This document shows, piece after piece, positions 26,076 to 38,359 of a DNA stretch of 64,000 nt. Each line of letters opens with the position of its first letter. The stretch's first letter is position 1. The notes beneath the pieces are model-generated. The model worked only from the letters and a program-made list of their open reading frames with translations, was not told the origin of the DNA and made no database searches. A program made the position numbers and the translations under genes. Origin of the DNA: Phalacrocorax aristotelis (lineage: Eukaryota > Chordata > Aves > Suliformes > Phalacrocoracidae); assembly GCF_949628215.1 (NCBI RefSeq), contig NC_134286.1:3720001-3784000 (forward strand). Reading direction: 5' to 3'.

Positions 26076-26460
26076 AGAGAGAAGTAGTAAGTGAGCTGTG
26101 GAAGAAAGAGTTGATTGGCATTCATTGGGATGACTGGTTTATGTGGAAGTTGGTGATGCCATGAACAGATGTCACGGCCAGCCACTGGTGTGGTTGCTGC
26201 CCCCAACAAGTCACTCAGGCAAATACGGACGCTTTGCCATTGCCTTACCCGAGCAGAGGGTGAGTTGTAACAACCCTCTGTGGAGCAGCTGTGTCATTTT
26301 CAGATTGTGCCTTCTCTGTCTCAGATGATTTCCTGAAATCCTATATGTGTGTGCTGATCAGCTGACTTGTCTTATTCCCCACTGCTAGCCAAGGAGGAAT
26401 ATTTGTAATTTAAAAAAACCCCAAAGTGTCTGTAAGAAAGCTCTTAGCACAGCCGTAGTG

Positions 26461-26472
26461 CCAGTAGGGGGA
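26461..26472 (+). promoter_or_regulatory. CTCF-like motif
   Basis: CCAGTAGGGGGA fits CCASYAGRKGGC at 11 of 12 positions, preceded by tagtg. Found by eye; occupancy is unknown. Confidence 0.3.
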
Positions 26473-26918
26473 TTTAGTTACTTGTATGTTAGAGTAATTT
26501 AAGAATTGCTAATTAAGAAGATGGAGCTAGTTTAAAGAAAAAATATTGTGAGTTTCATTTAGAACTTCTAATCAGCACATTTAAAATATTATGCATTAAG
26601 CGTTTTCTTGCACATGTAACAGCTGCTTTTGCCTAGTACAAGTTTTACGTGATATCTAATAGACTGTTTTTATACCAGTTAATCAGAAAGTGTCCAGTGT
26701 CTGTGAAACATGATCCCTGTTGTTTTTCGCAGAGTTGATGAAGGCACCTCGCTTCACTGCAGCAGGTCTCTGGAGCTGCCCCTTCTTGTCCTCAGACTTT
26801 TAAATGTCATTGTGTGCTGAAGGAGGACGACTGTCTAAAAAGGTTCTGAGATAATACTGAAAAATAGAAGTAGGAAAAAATGTCAAGTCTTTCCAAGGAG
26901 GCTTAAAATACATGTTGG

Positions 26919-27006
26919 AAAAAAAAAACCACCCCAAAACAGCCAAACACCCCCCCACCCCCCCAAAAAAAAACAACCCCAAAACCAACAACAAAAAACC
27001 CAAACA
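26919..27006. repeat. A/C-rich low-complexity tract with C7-A-C7 block
   Basis: A run of A10 is followed by mixed A and C words, two C7 runs separated by one A, then A9 and further AACCCC words. The minus strand carries two G7 runs one base apart, enough guanines for a G-quadruplex. The open frames across it encode low-complexity Gly/Phe/Trp-rich sequence and are not genes. Confidence 0.85.
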
Positions 27007-27363
27007 GGACAATGTAGTAAAATGTTGGCAGTTAGAAAACAGCAGAACATGAATGCTGAAATGGGATCTAAGGTAGTGAACTCAGCATTGTGTTTTCCCA
27101 GTTGCATGAGTTTGTTAGTGAAATATGTATTTGTAGGTCTGTGGAGGATTTTTTTTGTAGGCTTCTAAGTCTTTATTTGGTGTTTTATATGGCACTTCAT
27201 GTATAGATAGGCGAGTTCTCAAAATGCCTTGAGTGTCTCATCATTAAGAAATTATTTTTTCCTGCTACAAGGTTGTTCTGACTGTTTTGCAGAGAACTAA
27301 GATCCAGAACAAAGTGATCTGTCAGTGCACTTCATGCTCTTGTTGCGAGACTTGCTAAATATG

Positions 27364-27512
27364 CCGTACCACTTGCTCCCCTGCTGCCTTACACGCGTGT
27401 GCGGCACAGCAGTGTGCGGCGCTCTGACTCCGGGCTGTACCTGCGGGGAAGGGGTGGTGCGTTGCTCTCGGCTTCCCTGGCCGTGGCACGTCTTTTAGAA
27501 GGAGCCCTCGGA
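27364..27512. other. CpG-rich islet inside the intron
   Basis: About 13 CpG dinucleotides fall in 150 bp (for example acacgcgtgtgcgg, gtgcggcgctctgactccgg, ggccgtggcacgtc), while the surrounding kilobases have almost none. It is too short for a classical CpG island. It could be an intragenic regulatory element, a minor promoter or the remnant of a CpG-rich insertion. Confidence 0.55.
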
Positions 27513-28256
27513 AAAGGTTTGGCCAGAATGATCACTGTAATGTGCTGCAAACCTTGCTCGCTCTCATAGCCAGAAGTGCTTGGGAAGGTTAATTAACTGC
27601 TATCGTACACTAGAACTAAGATTTCTTGTCTCGGATCAGCACCATAATCACTGTCACTTCTTTCTATTCTGTTCTTATAAGTTGCCTTACTTGTTGCACA
27701 ACTGATTTTTGGTTCAGATCTGTTTCTTCTTGCTGGAACTCAGTCTTGCAATTTCATGAAATACTTTTCTCTTGCATGATAAGATAGAGGGGTTTTTGAT
27801 TATTCACATATCTTGCCTATCTTACTGTGCTTTCTTCAAATTTGTTCCATCTTATTATTAATCCTTAAAGGTTTACAATTTTAGCTTTTAGTCTTACTGA
27901 CTGAAAAATTTAACCCTTTATTATACTGGGAGAATCTGTATTCATACTGGTTTGGATACAAAAGAAAAAAAATATTTGAGATATCTTTATTGCAGGATCT
28001 TCGCTGAGTAATGCAGTGACAGTTGTGGAGTAGTTTGGAGTATGGCAGTCGACGCTTAAATACGTTTTAAGAACTTGTGCTGTCCCAATGAAGATGAGCT
28101 GAGGGACTGAGTTCTTAGGCTGGTGTACTCGGATCCAGGTAGAAACTCTGTGTAAGAACTTTTTTATCCATTCATGGAAGTTTATGATAGTATAAGCTCT
28201 ATGTTTTTGTTGTTTTTTCCCAAACTTAGCTGATAGCAACAGAGATGCTCAGCCCT

Positions 28257-28281
28257 GCCAGGCATGCCACGCATGCCTGGC
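28257..28281. repeat. Perfect 11-bp GC-rich inverted repeat, 3-nt loop
   Basis: Arms gccaggcatgc and gcatgcctggc flank the loop cac. This is the strongest short hairpin I noticed in the window. Each arm holds a CATG core with p53-family-like flanks, but the two half sites overlap by one base, so a normal p53 site is not formed. Confidence 0.8.
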
Positions 28282-29312
28282 GTGTAAGCCTGCTAGGTTA
28301 GGGACTTACTCTACCAGCACTGCATTTGATTTAAATAACGTGTTGTATTATGGTCTGAATGATTTTGGTCTTTTATTGCATCTGTAAGTGTATTTTGATA
28401 GATCTTGCATTGGCTTCTCCTATCCTACAGCAGTTTGTCTGTTTCTGCGTAACTATTTCTCTAAAGTTTGCCAGCCAAACAAAGGTAGGAACCTTGCTTA
28501 TGCTGGTTGGCTTCTACCTGCACGTTACAAAAGTTATGTGAATGTAGCCATCCTCTGAGTGCCTCACGGTTCTGAGATGGGTGGATGATTTCAGAAGGAG
28601 ATGAGGTTACTTATAAGTTACGGTGCTGCCGGTGTTGGGTAGTAATAGGTGCTCCATCCTGTCTGCTTTCTGAGGGGGAGAAAGGAAAGACGAAAGAACA
28701 TCACATACCCCATCTAATGCCCACCTGCTGCTGGCTCACAGTGAAGTTGTCTCACAAAGCGTAAGCCCTTAGTAGGAGTTGGTTATTGATTTACAGGGAG
28801 AAGAAAGGAGGAACAGGGAGGCTGAGTTGGCGGATGCGGTATGTTTGTCTGGGATTCCTGGGTGTTAGAAGGCCTGGACTGCAGATAGTACACTTGAACA
28901 ATTCAGTCCTTCAGCACCTGCACAGTCAGGCAAGGGAGTCCAAGAAAGGTTGCAGTTGCTGTGCGTTGTGTGCAGTAGGCTGGTATGACCAGAGCGGGTT
29001 AGAATTGCTGCGAGAGCGCCGATGATCTGTACGCTGCATGCAGAGTATGCTGAATGTCTTGTAGAATTTCTTGCTGTGCCTATTCTGTGATTATAATTTC
29101 CCCCTCCCCACCCCTGTCCTCTGCTGCCCTGGAATTTCTCTTTGACACCTTCAGGTGCTTGGGGCTGTGTGACTACACAGCCTCGTCCTTCCCCCCATGG
29201 TCTAGATTGATCTGTCATTGACAATAACAACACAATAGCGAAGTCCGCAAATAGCATTCCATTGCAGTCAACAATTGCAGGCTTCACTTGTTGTGTTGAA
29301 TGGTCATTGAGT

Positions 29313-29346
29313 TGTCTTTCAAGTTTTAAAAGTGTCTTTCAAGTTT
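29313..29346 (+). repeat. 14-bp direct repeat, 20-bp period
   Basis: tgtctttcaagttt occurs at 29313 and again at 29333. It is a minor slippage-type duplication in AT-rich intron. Confidence 0.7.
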
Positions 29347-31504
29347 AATGTTCCTTAAGATATTTTTGATCCTATTTTGATATAGGGGTTGAGTAGATCC
29401 TCTGGCCTTGTAAGCTGTTTTTTTTTCCCCTTCTCTAAGCACCTGTTTTGTGGGAAGTTGTTTGTTTTGGTAGGTTTTTTTGATGCTGCTGTTCATTTTT
29501 CTGCTTTCTGATTAGAAGTGCTTTTTTTACCATCTTACGCACCCAAAATAGTTTATCTGATGATGTCACATTGTTTCCAGATTAATTCCCTTTGATGTCT
29601 AGTGCTGTGAGAATTGGAGTAATAGTAAACAAATCTACAGACAGTAAGTGGGCAAAGGATATTTTTATTTAAGTGCTTAGGATGATTGCTTAGTTCTGTT
29701 ACATGACTGTGGGCAAAATTGGAAACTGCCTTTTTCCACTGTTGATTTTTCATAATGCCCTATACTGAAACACTGGCTTCAAATGCCTTTTTTTCAGAGC
29801 AGATAGTCTTTCTATTCGATTTATTGTGTATCTTGAAGTGATGCTGTTGAGTCTTATATGGTGGTCAGAAACTGACCCAGCAGAGTCATGGGGTAGAAAG
29901 AAAAAAGTAGAGGAGATTTAACACTGAAGGTATTTTAAGTGTTAACAACTCAGATAAAGAATGTGTTAATATTTGGCCATACGCTTCCTATGCAGCACTA
30001 TAGAGGGGACTGAATGAATGGGAAGGCATTGGATCTCGTGTGAAGGAGGAGATTCCTTAGTTCTTTTGACCTCATTGCAGATGAAACTTTGCAATGGAAC
30101 TGTTGCAGAACCAGTGTCTTTCAATTGATTTTAGTGGTTTTGGATCAGGAGCACAGAAAGCAATCAAAACTTAAATGCATATCCATGAACTAATCTGTAA
30201 GTCACTTTGGTCCACACAAGGAAACACTTTGTCCAAATTTCTAAGTGGAATATTGAAAGGATTCATTGGAAATCAGTTACCTATTTAGCTAATCACATAT
30301 TTGGATAGATTTGCATTACTCTTGTAAGTCCATATACTCATATAACATAGAGAATATTGAGATATAATCAATAAATGTACAGAAGGTACATAGGGGATCC
30401 CCAAAACATTCGGGTAAAGAATCTCAGTGTATTTGAATCCCTCTGATGAAAGGCACTACACAGGCTAGAAGTAGTCAAAAAATGTGTGCTTGTATTGCAT
30501 GGTGAACCCTTGCCAAGAATAGGGGATTACAGGGTGTTTGTGCAAGCTTGTGTAGGAATTTTCACTTTTCCCATTCTGGGAAGTATTTACCAATGGTGAT
30601 TAAAAGACAATATTTTCTGTAGAGTCACTACCATACAGTTGTAACTGTGTATATGCTGTGCACTGCTGATATGTGAAATCCTTACTTAATCTCATATATA
30701 TGAAATATGATTATGCTCTATCTTGATCATTTTTTCATCAAGGGAGGGGGATTTAATCTTCTGAGTGGAGGTGACTGCATGTAAGGAGTAGTGGAAAAAG
30801 ATATGCACCTAAACAGCATAAAAAGTAGGAAACTGATAATTATTATGTACTTAATATGTACATGTTTAAAGTTTACAGTATTATAGGTAGCATCATGGCT
30901 ATTTAGTCAACTCTTGATTTATTCTTGCACGTAGAATTCAGAAAAGTCTTTTTTTTGTTGTTGCTGTTGATTCAAGTTCTTGCACATGTTAAAATCATTT
31001 TGTTCTTTTGCAACTGTTCAACTGAAAATTATTTCAGTAGAGTATTGGGAAAAGCAGTGTCTAAGAAACTTTAGCTCTGTTCAAGGCCTACTGATTCTGT
31101 GTTTCAAAGCAGCAGCAGCCTCGCAAAATACAAGGGATTGTTAGTTACTGGTGTTCACCAATATAGGTGGGAAAACTTCAACCTTTCTCAAGCTGAGACT
31201 GCGAACGTGATGAAGGTGAAACTACCGTGTACCTGTATTTCTGAATACTCTACAAGCTTAAAGCGTGGTCAGCAATTAGTACTTTACACATGCACCTGGG
31301 AAACAGGATTTCTTGGAAATCCTATGCACTTTCTGAAAGGCAATGGCAGTTGGTGGACTGTTTATTACTCATTTTGGTTTTGGTGGAAAATTTGGCCTTG
31401 TATGTCATTTAGACTTTGTGACACATGTAGCCTCCCAGGGCCTAATGACTTGTCTGCAGATGGGCTGTTATTTATTACAGTCATGTAGAATAAAATTGAT
31501 TGTC

Positions 31505-31880
31505 TTCTAAAATTAATTTTTCATTTGCCTCCAGCTCTGCTTTAATAGAGGACACACAGTTGCCTGTTTGCAGAAATACTGTTTAATCACATTAATATCT
31601 CAGCCCCCCAGGCCGGTGAAGATAATTGTACAAACGAACAGCAAAATCTGTATCTTTAACTTCTTTTTATGATTAAATTATGCAAATGACTTATCTCCTG
31701 CCCTTCCAAGCACTAATCATCTAATTAGGAATGATGTGTTAAAGGGATGGTTTTGAATCAGGAGAAGGGGAGAATGGTGGGAGCAGAAAATGGGACCTGA
31801 CAATGAAGCTGCTGAAGGTACTATAGCGGCACAAGATAAATCTGTGTATTTGTTCAAAAAGCAATAATAAAGGCTTGTTG
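31505..31880. promoter_or_regulatory. Candidate conserved intronic enhancer B
   Basis: A 370-bp block of complex sequence with clustered homeodomain and POU words: ctgtttaatcacattaat, a perfect octamer at 31680-31687 inside ttaaattatgcaaatgac, and cactaatcatctaattagga holding the CTAATTAG palindrome at 31721-31728. Low-complexity runs are absent. This is the most enhancer-like block of the intron by eye. Octamers of this sequence also occur elsewhere in the window, so the cluster rather than any one site is the evidence. Confidence 0.45.
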
Positions 31881-32170
31881 TGCTATTTCTCTCTTGCTTT
31901 AGTGATCTTTTTCATAAGAAGATAATCCTTCAGTCCAATCTTTGCTCATAATTTTCCATATTAACTTTAAATTAAATTACTAAGGCTAAAGAATTCAGTC
32001 ACTTGTCTATGAGAACTGGTAGTGAAGGTGGTGAAAATATCTGTATTTGCCTCTACTAGTAGTGTAGTTTGAAAGACAGAATATATATATTTGTAGATTG
32101 TTTTTGTTTGAAAGTGCCTGTCAGATACTTCCATTCATGTATCTCTCTTTGAATACTTAACTGCTGGTTT

Positions 32171-32241
32171 AAAAAAAAAACAATCAAAACCAAACAAACC
32201 CCCAACAAAAAAAAAAAAAAAAAAAAAACAAAAACAAAAAA
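32171..32241. repeat. A-rich low-complexity tract
   Basis: A10, then mixed A/C words, then an uninterrupted A22 run followed by short AAAAC units. No SINE or retrocopy body could be recognised on either side, so it is not obviously a poly(A) tail. A short minus-strand open frame across it (poly-Phe) is an artefact. Confidence 0.85.
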
Positions 32242-34440
32242 TCCCACCACTTTGCCTTTTAATACAAAAGTGCAAGTGCCCAACTATAGAGAACGGCCAT
32301 CTCTCTGGTAATGTCCTGTCTTTCAGGAGTTTCCCTTTGAATTATGAGTGAGGCTTTGCTTAAGTTTAGATGCGTAGGTGATCATAAATTTATTTTTTAA
32401 GCATATGTATACAAAAAAATCATGCCTTGACCTTCCCAAGAGCTTACAGTCCTGTTTTCTGTTTTGTAAGCAAATTCTGGGGGTTTTTTGTAAGTCATGC
32501 CTTTATAAGCAGATCCTCCAGCTTAAGGCGCTTCCCGTGGCGGGTGCAAACTATCAGTGTGTTATTACTGTTGCTAAAGGCACAACAAACCAGCTCTTCT
32601 ATAACACAGAGTTCGATACCAGATTACTTTTGTTTTCCCTTCACTCATTATTGATGTACTTAGTGACATGAGTAAGAGATGGTATACCAATAAAATAAGA
32701 CTATTCTAGAGACTAACTGACATTTCTTGTATTCCTACGTGAGAATGTATTGCTTAATTTATATGAGAGAGTATTTATGCATGAGTGCATGAATTCATAG
32801 GATACTATGTAGGTAACCAGTAGGTCCACATTCCCTAAAAGCAGGTACAGACCAATCTTTCAGACCAGATAAATCCAGCTGTGTTTTCTACAGATCCGGT
32901 AAATGCCTTCAATCAGTCAGCTCTTGCCTTTTAGAAGTAAGTATATGAAATGATGGGAAAAGGTTTACTATTTGACATCAGTTTTGAAAAGTTTGAGGGA
33001 CATGTTGCTTGCAACATCTGCCTTATCCATTAAGGAACCTCACCTTCCCTGCCTGTATCTATGGCTTGTACTTATGTGCATGTATGCATATACATATGTA
33101 CGTGCATAGGGGTTTACTGATATCATCTGAGAAAAGTTTAACTTCTCCAGGGAGGTGGGAAGCACTGCTTTATGAAGGTAGGTATCCCACAGGAATACTG
33201 AGAAGCTGAAAGCAATGGTGTCAAAATAATCTTTGTTCGTGATTAGGTGTGTGTCATAGGGATTTAAAAAGGAAAAACATCACACAAATTAAGTTTGAAA
33301 ACAAGTTGCTGACTGTAGTAGATAATCTGGCTGTTCTGTGTTGGTTTTGGATGCTTCAAAATAAAGAATGCGAATTCTGACACTGCTTTCGTTTGTCTGA
33401 CACAGATGTAAATTGATGGTGGAATGCTTTAAACACTGCATGGATGGGGAGGCTGCATTTCCTTCTGTACCTTCCAGTAATTCGATTGAACTATATCAGT
33501 TCACATCTATCTTGACATGTATGTTCGTCATTATTACCCCAAAATTCTTCTAAAAGGCAAGACCAGAAGATCTTGCTGAAGAACTCGTACACAAAATATT
33601 TGTACTAAACACTTGTACAAGTCATTTCAGTACACAAAGCCTAAGTCTAATTTGTCAGAATTATAGGGGACTCAAAAAGAAGAAAGGATTTGTCATTGGA
33701 TTAAAAGGTTCTGGGATTCATTGAGGGTTTAAATTGCAATGAAGGCTTTGAGCAGAATGGTTTTCCTTGTAGAGTAGGAGATTCTATGATATTTACGGAG
33801 CAAATAATTCTAGACTTCTCTATTTTTTCCTTTTAGATTTGCTGCACCCAGATAAGCCCCACAGTAGAACTAAAAATAGAGGCCTTGTACTTTTGCTGAT
33901 ACTGTATGAGAGGCCAATGGAGAGAGCAGTGGCTGCATCCAGCTACCATTCTTCATGTGGTTGAATTTCCTAACCCTGATGGCTTTTCGCTGAGGCGTTT
34001 CAGTGTGGCAGGACTGTAGTACTGAGGTCAGGACACCTGAGATGGCTATCTGCTGAGGTACCTCATTGCATCTGATGGAAAGTACTACTTGAAGGTTTTA
34101 GCGTCAATGAGGAATCTAAAAACTTCTGTAACGTGTAGTCTGTATTTACCAACTGTCATGTTTAGGCAAATTGGAAGAAGGTGGTCTGCAGTAAGGGTTC
34201 AGGTATCTTGTGTTTTTTGGTGTCTGTATGTGCTCAGGTCTCTCTTTTATCCAGTTGCTCGTTTGGATGTTTTTTGTATCTCTGTACTGGGCAGTTTCCA
34301 CTGAGTAATGATATGTGACACCAGATGGTAGATCTCAAATCATTTTATGGATTAAGTTGTTGATATTCCAATAATTTGAACTTGAAAAAACTCTTGTAAG
34401 ATTTCACAATTGATAGATACAGTAGTGGAGCCCTCTTGTG

Positions 34441-34489
34441 ATTTTTTTTTTTATTTTTTTTTTATTTTTTTTGTGTGTGTGTGTTTGTG
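34441..34489 (+). repeat. T-rich tract joined to a (GT)n microsatellite
   Basis: Three T9-T11 runs separated by single A bases pass directly into GTGTGTGTGTGT. It is a simple repeat likely to vary in length. Confidence 0.85.
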
Positions 34490-37104
34490 CTCAGAAAGTA
34501 TTAAGTCATTTAAGGACATTCCCTGAGGTCCTCCTCTTGGTGGGTTAAGGATCGGGCTTACTTAGAACGTCTAATTCTCTATGCTGAGATACATAATAGT
34601 CGCTAAAAAAATCTAGCAGCCTTTCTTCACACAATACCCCACAGTAATGCTTCATCAAACTGTGAAGTCTCTTATATGTGAGAGATTTTTAGCTGATCTT
34701 GATCTCTCTGCATGTTCTTAAAACTAATGCCCATGTGTGGCATGTTTAGAAAAGTTGAGATGAATGACTTCCAGTTACTAGAATTACTAATTGGTCTTGT
34801 ACTTTATGAACAAAAGTTCATACCCAAGTAAAGGGAGAAGAGTTAATACCTGCTACTTTTTTCCTTCTTTCGTGTTTTTTTTTTTTGTTTTGTTTTATAA
34901 TAACCTGGTACATGGAATAACCCATCTGAAACTATATTGGTGCTGAAAAATGGGGCACCTGAACTGGGCATTCAGTTTGCATGAGTGATGAATGTTTTGA
35001 GGGAGAGTCCATTGAACGGCTTGGTTTTCCTCTGTTCACATCTTGCATTACTTTTTTGTTTTTGTTCTATGGAGTGATTCCAAATGTTAATGAGACGATG
35101 GGTAGTCTTACTGTAGGCAACAGTTTTCCAGTGACTGTTTAGGGGAACAGGGAAGCTGCTACATAAATTCATGAGCCTGTAAAAGGGATTTATTTTGTGC
35201 ACTGTTTGTATGTCCTGGAATGTTTACTCCTTTTGAGGAGGTTATTCTTCACCTGTGTGGGATGTACGGTCTTACCTTTATGATTGTAAGTTCCTCCAAA
35301 GAAATGTTTTAATAGAATCACTGATTAAAAGATCTTTCAGTTGTCCTTGGGATTTATGCACTTAAAAAATTATTCAATAGCTGCTAATATCTCTCATGCT
35401 AATGGAGCCCCTATTTGTAACAGTTAAGTAGATATAATAATCTTTACAGCAGTTAAGGTAAAGGCTATTTTAATAGTAATCAAGTTTGAGTTATATAGTA
35501 AATTAAAATACTTTATTACACAAAACATTAAACTAGTATGCAGCTTCACTAGCACGATCTTAAAGCAGGATCCCCTATCAATGGTAAGGTCTAAGCCAAC
35601 TGCAACTTTTAGGAGCAATGAGAATTCTTAGAGAGAAATGGTCTTGAGTAGGGTATTGATTTGTCCACTAATTTCAAATTAGTTTAGTCTAGAAATCCAA
35701 ATGTATTCCCTTCTGTGGTCTTATTGTGGGTGGGGTAATTGAATATTTTTGAAGAAACACATAATTCTGTCACTGAAAAGAGGTTTTGGCAAATGTTGAG
35801 AAATTGTAGAACACGTAAATATTCATGGCTCCAGACTGTCTGTATACAGTAAGTATGTGATGCACAGTTTATGGAATCATAGGTAATACAGTGCAACGCT
35901 ATGTTCATCAGATTTCCTTGGCTTCACAAAAATACTGTGACCCATCTGTCTTCACCCGTATGGGTGAAACTCTGGTTTGATATAATGAAAGCAATAGTCT
36001 GTCATGCTTTCTGCAGCAGTTGGATGCATGCTTCTTAATGTCTTTTTCAGAACCTGATAGCGAATGAGTGTGGGATGACATGCGAAGTGTATCTGTATGA
36101 TCATATATTCATATATGTCCATAGCTCTACTGCTTTTTAAAAGTTATAATCTTTGATCTCTGTTTTCCAGAAATTGATGAACATATGCTTTTAATGACTT
36201 GCAAACATTAGTTAACTTTATTTACTGTGGACCTGTGATTAGCTGTCTGTGACTCACTGTTGTTCAAGCTGGAATATGAAATGGTTTTCAAATTGCAGCT
36301 GTATGAAAAGGTGTTGAGGAAAGTAGAGGGGGAAAAAACAGCGGGAACACTGGGAGGATGTGCATGTAGAGGTTGTACCTAGGTTACCCTTTGAGTATAT
36401 ATTTTGCCAGATTAATCTCTCGTGGTCATATTCTGCATCTTTTTAAGAGTCAGGAGAAATAAGCAGTCATTAAAATAATTAGTGAAGCATAAGAAAGAGA
36501 AGTTGGAATTTCAAGGCTGTACAGACATACGGGTTAATACCTTTCTAGGAATCATTCTGGTTTTGCATGTACTTTAGACTTTGGTATTTACAAACCCTTG
36601 TTTGTAATTAATATTAATATCTAACTTGGGCAGTGGACAGAGTGATTATTTGGGGGGTAGTGTGAGTGCTTAAATTGTATTCATGTTTATGAAGCATGCC
36701 ACTACATGTGTCTTCTATTTAATTGGTTGGTAAACCTTCCAACCCTCTGCCAGTAAAGAGGATGAAGTAGAAATGGGGCACATCAATTTCAGAGCCATTT
36801 AAATAGAAGCAGATTGCCTGAGGGCTCTTTATGTACTTTTATTCAGAAAATACTGGTATTAGATGTATTGCAACAGGATGTTGTCTCTCTACCTTTGAGA
36901 TCACACTCCTGTCCCTGTGTCTCTGAACCCGTATAGGCAGCCTGCCTGTAAAACTATGTATCTGCATAATTATCTAGTTAGCAAGGATATACATTATATG
37001 TTTTAGCATTTCTTAACATGGAGCAGTCAAAGCCAAGTGACTGCTAGGAATTATTTGGAAGGGTGTATAAGAAACAGAACAGCGGTATGTGACCGTGTAG
37101 ATGC

Positions 37105-37447
37105 AAGGTGCGCTTTGAGCTTGAGTGTGGTGCAGTTCTGGTCCCCTTCCATCTATCTGCCAAAGGGCACAGAAAAAAAATCAGAAAGGGGAAAAATAGA
37201 AGAATGATGAGGATGATGGTTGAAGAACAGCTCCTATATTGCATGATGAAGGGTGGTATAAAGCTGTGTCAAATCACAAATGGTATGGAGGAGGTGAATA
37301 GGGAGTCATTGTCCACTGCTTCTGCTAAAGTTAAGAATTAGAGGACAGGTGAAACTAACTGATGTTAAACCAAATAAAAGCATGTGGTTCTTCAAATACA
37401 GTAAACTCAAAACTCTTTACAACAGGATGCTGTGAATGCTTAAATGG
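37105..37447 (+). mobile_element. Ancient CR1/L3-type LINE fragment (3' region)
   Basis: Ordered similarities to old amniote CR1/L3-like consensus occur on the + strand: a block gagtgtggtgcagttctggt, then a gaagaacagctcctatattg region corresponding to the conserved 'GMEQLPYEER' part, then aaatggtatggaggaggtga corresponding to 'TGMEKVNKE', then acaggatgctgtgaatgct corresponding to the 'LPEDVVK' part. Order and spacing agree. It is heavily mutated, with stop codons and indels; a 77-codon open frame (37108-37341) is a relic of the old reading frame or chance. This similarity is from memory of the family and would be settled by a repeat-library search. Confidence 0.7.
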
Positions 37448-38359
37448 GTTTGGCAGGCTAGACAAATGAGTGCCAGAAAATTCTCTGAGAGGCTGTTGCA
37501 CAGAGCTACTACTTCTGATCAAAAATTTCCAGTTACTCAGTGCACAGAGGTGTTAACGAGCGCTTACCAAGTTCTTGTTCTCTGTACATCTGCTATCAGC
37601 TGTCTTCAGCCAAAAGAGGAGGGAGGAGAGGTGCATTTTTGCTTCTTTGAGGAGCTACATCCTCTGAATTGCTTCTGGTTATTAATTGTGAAGTACTGGT
37701 GAAAACTTTGGAGGGACTTAGGAACAGCACTTGAAATTGTGAAGTAAGGTAATTGTACTGAAATGTAGCAAATAAGAACAAACCCCACAGAAATGTAGGA
37801 AATCTATTAGATGGGAAATTCACTGAACACCAGAAGCCCACAGAGAGAAGGTCATGGAGAGTGGGGAATTCCTTTGTGCATTTGTGCACGTACGTGGTAA
37901 GTTGCTCTGGATGCTACTAATCTAGCAATCCACTGACTTTATTTTTAAAGTATGTGAGTAGTATCACTTCCTTCAAGAAGACTGGCTATGTGTTAGTGTT
38001 TGGTGATTGGAGACCTAATTAATCTGTAAGTCTTTGCAAAACCACTCTGACTTACAAACTGTGACACTGTCTGTGAACATTGTAGATACCCAGCAGGTCA
38101 TCCTCAAATATTAGACAGTCCCATTTATCATCTGACATGTGGCAGAATTAAAATTGTGACAGAGGAAAATGAGCTAAACTAGTCATGTTCACCTGTTTAA
38201 TTTGTTGGAAGATAAGCATTATACTTAACGACATATGCAGTCCTTTTTGTTCAAGGCATTGGTTCATAAATGAATAAAGTTGTAAGGCTTGGCTAATTTA
38301 GATGGAGTTGCTCAGTAACTGATAAATACTTGTTCTGTTGTGAAATATGTGATGTCAGC

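Larger units (their letters stand above)
26076..31504 (+). other. Intron 1 segment, no gene
   Basis: Contains a CTCF-like site at 26461, an A/C-rich low-complexity tract at 26919, a CpG-rich islet at 27364-27512, a GC-rich hairpin at 28257 and a 14-bp direct repeat of 20-bp period at 29313-29346. Open frames are short; the longest (about 28865-29287 minus, 140 codons) has no domain and overlaps one on the other strand. Confidence 0.65.
31881..37104 (+). other. Intron 1 segment, no gene
   Basis: AT-rich intron with an A/C-rich tract ending in A22 at 32171-32241 and a T-rich/GT microsatellite at 34441-34489. A faint CR1-like end (gattctatgat, near 33780) is too short to call. No credible coding frame. 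Confidence 0.65.

Noticed and set aside
28865..29287. 140-codon minus-strand frame
   Set aside because: No domain, no codon-bias signal, no splice or promoter context, and an opposing frame overlaps it.
31099..31488. 129-codon + strand frame
   Set aside because: No recognisable motif. Length is within chance for 47 kb of intron.
33760..33800. CR1-like 3' end with gattctatgat
   Set aside because: Only about ten bases match the CR1 terminal repeat and the upstream body does not align.
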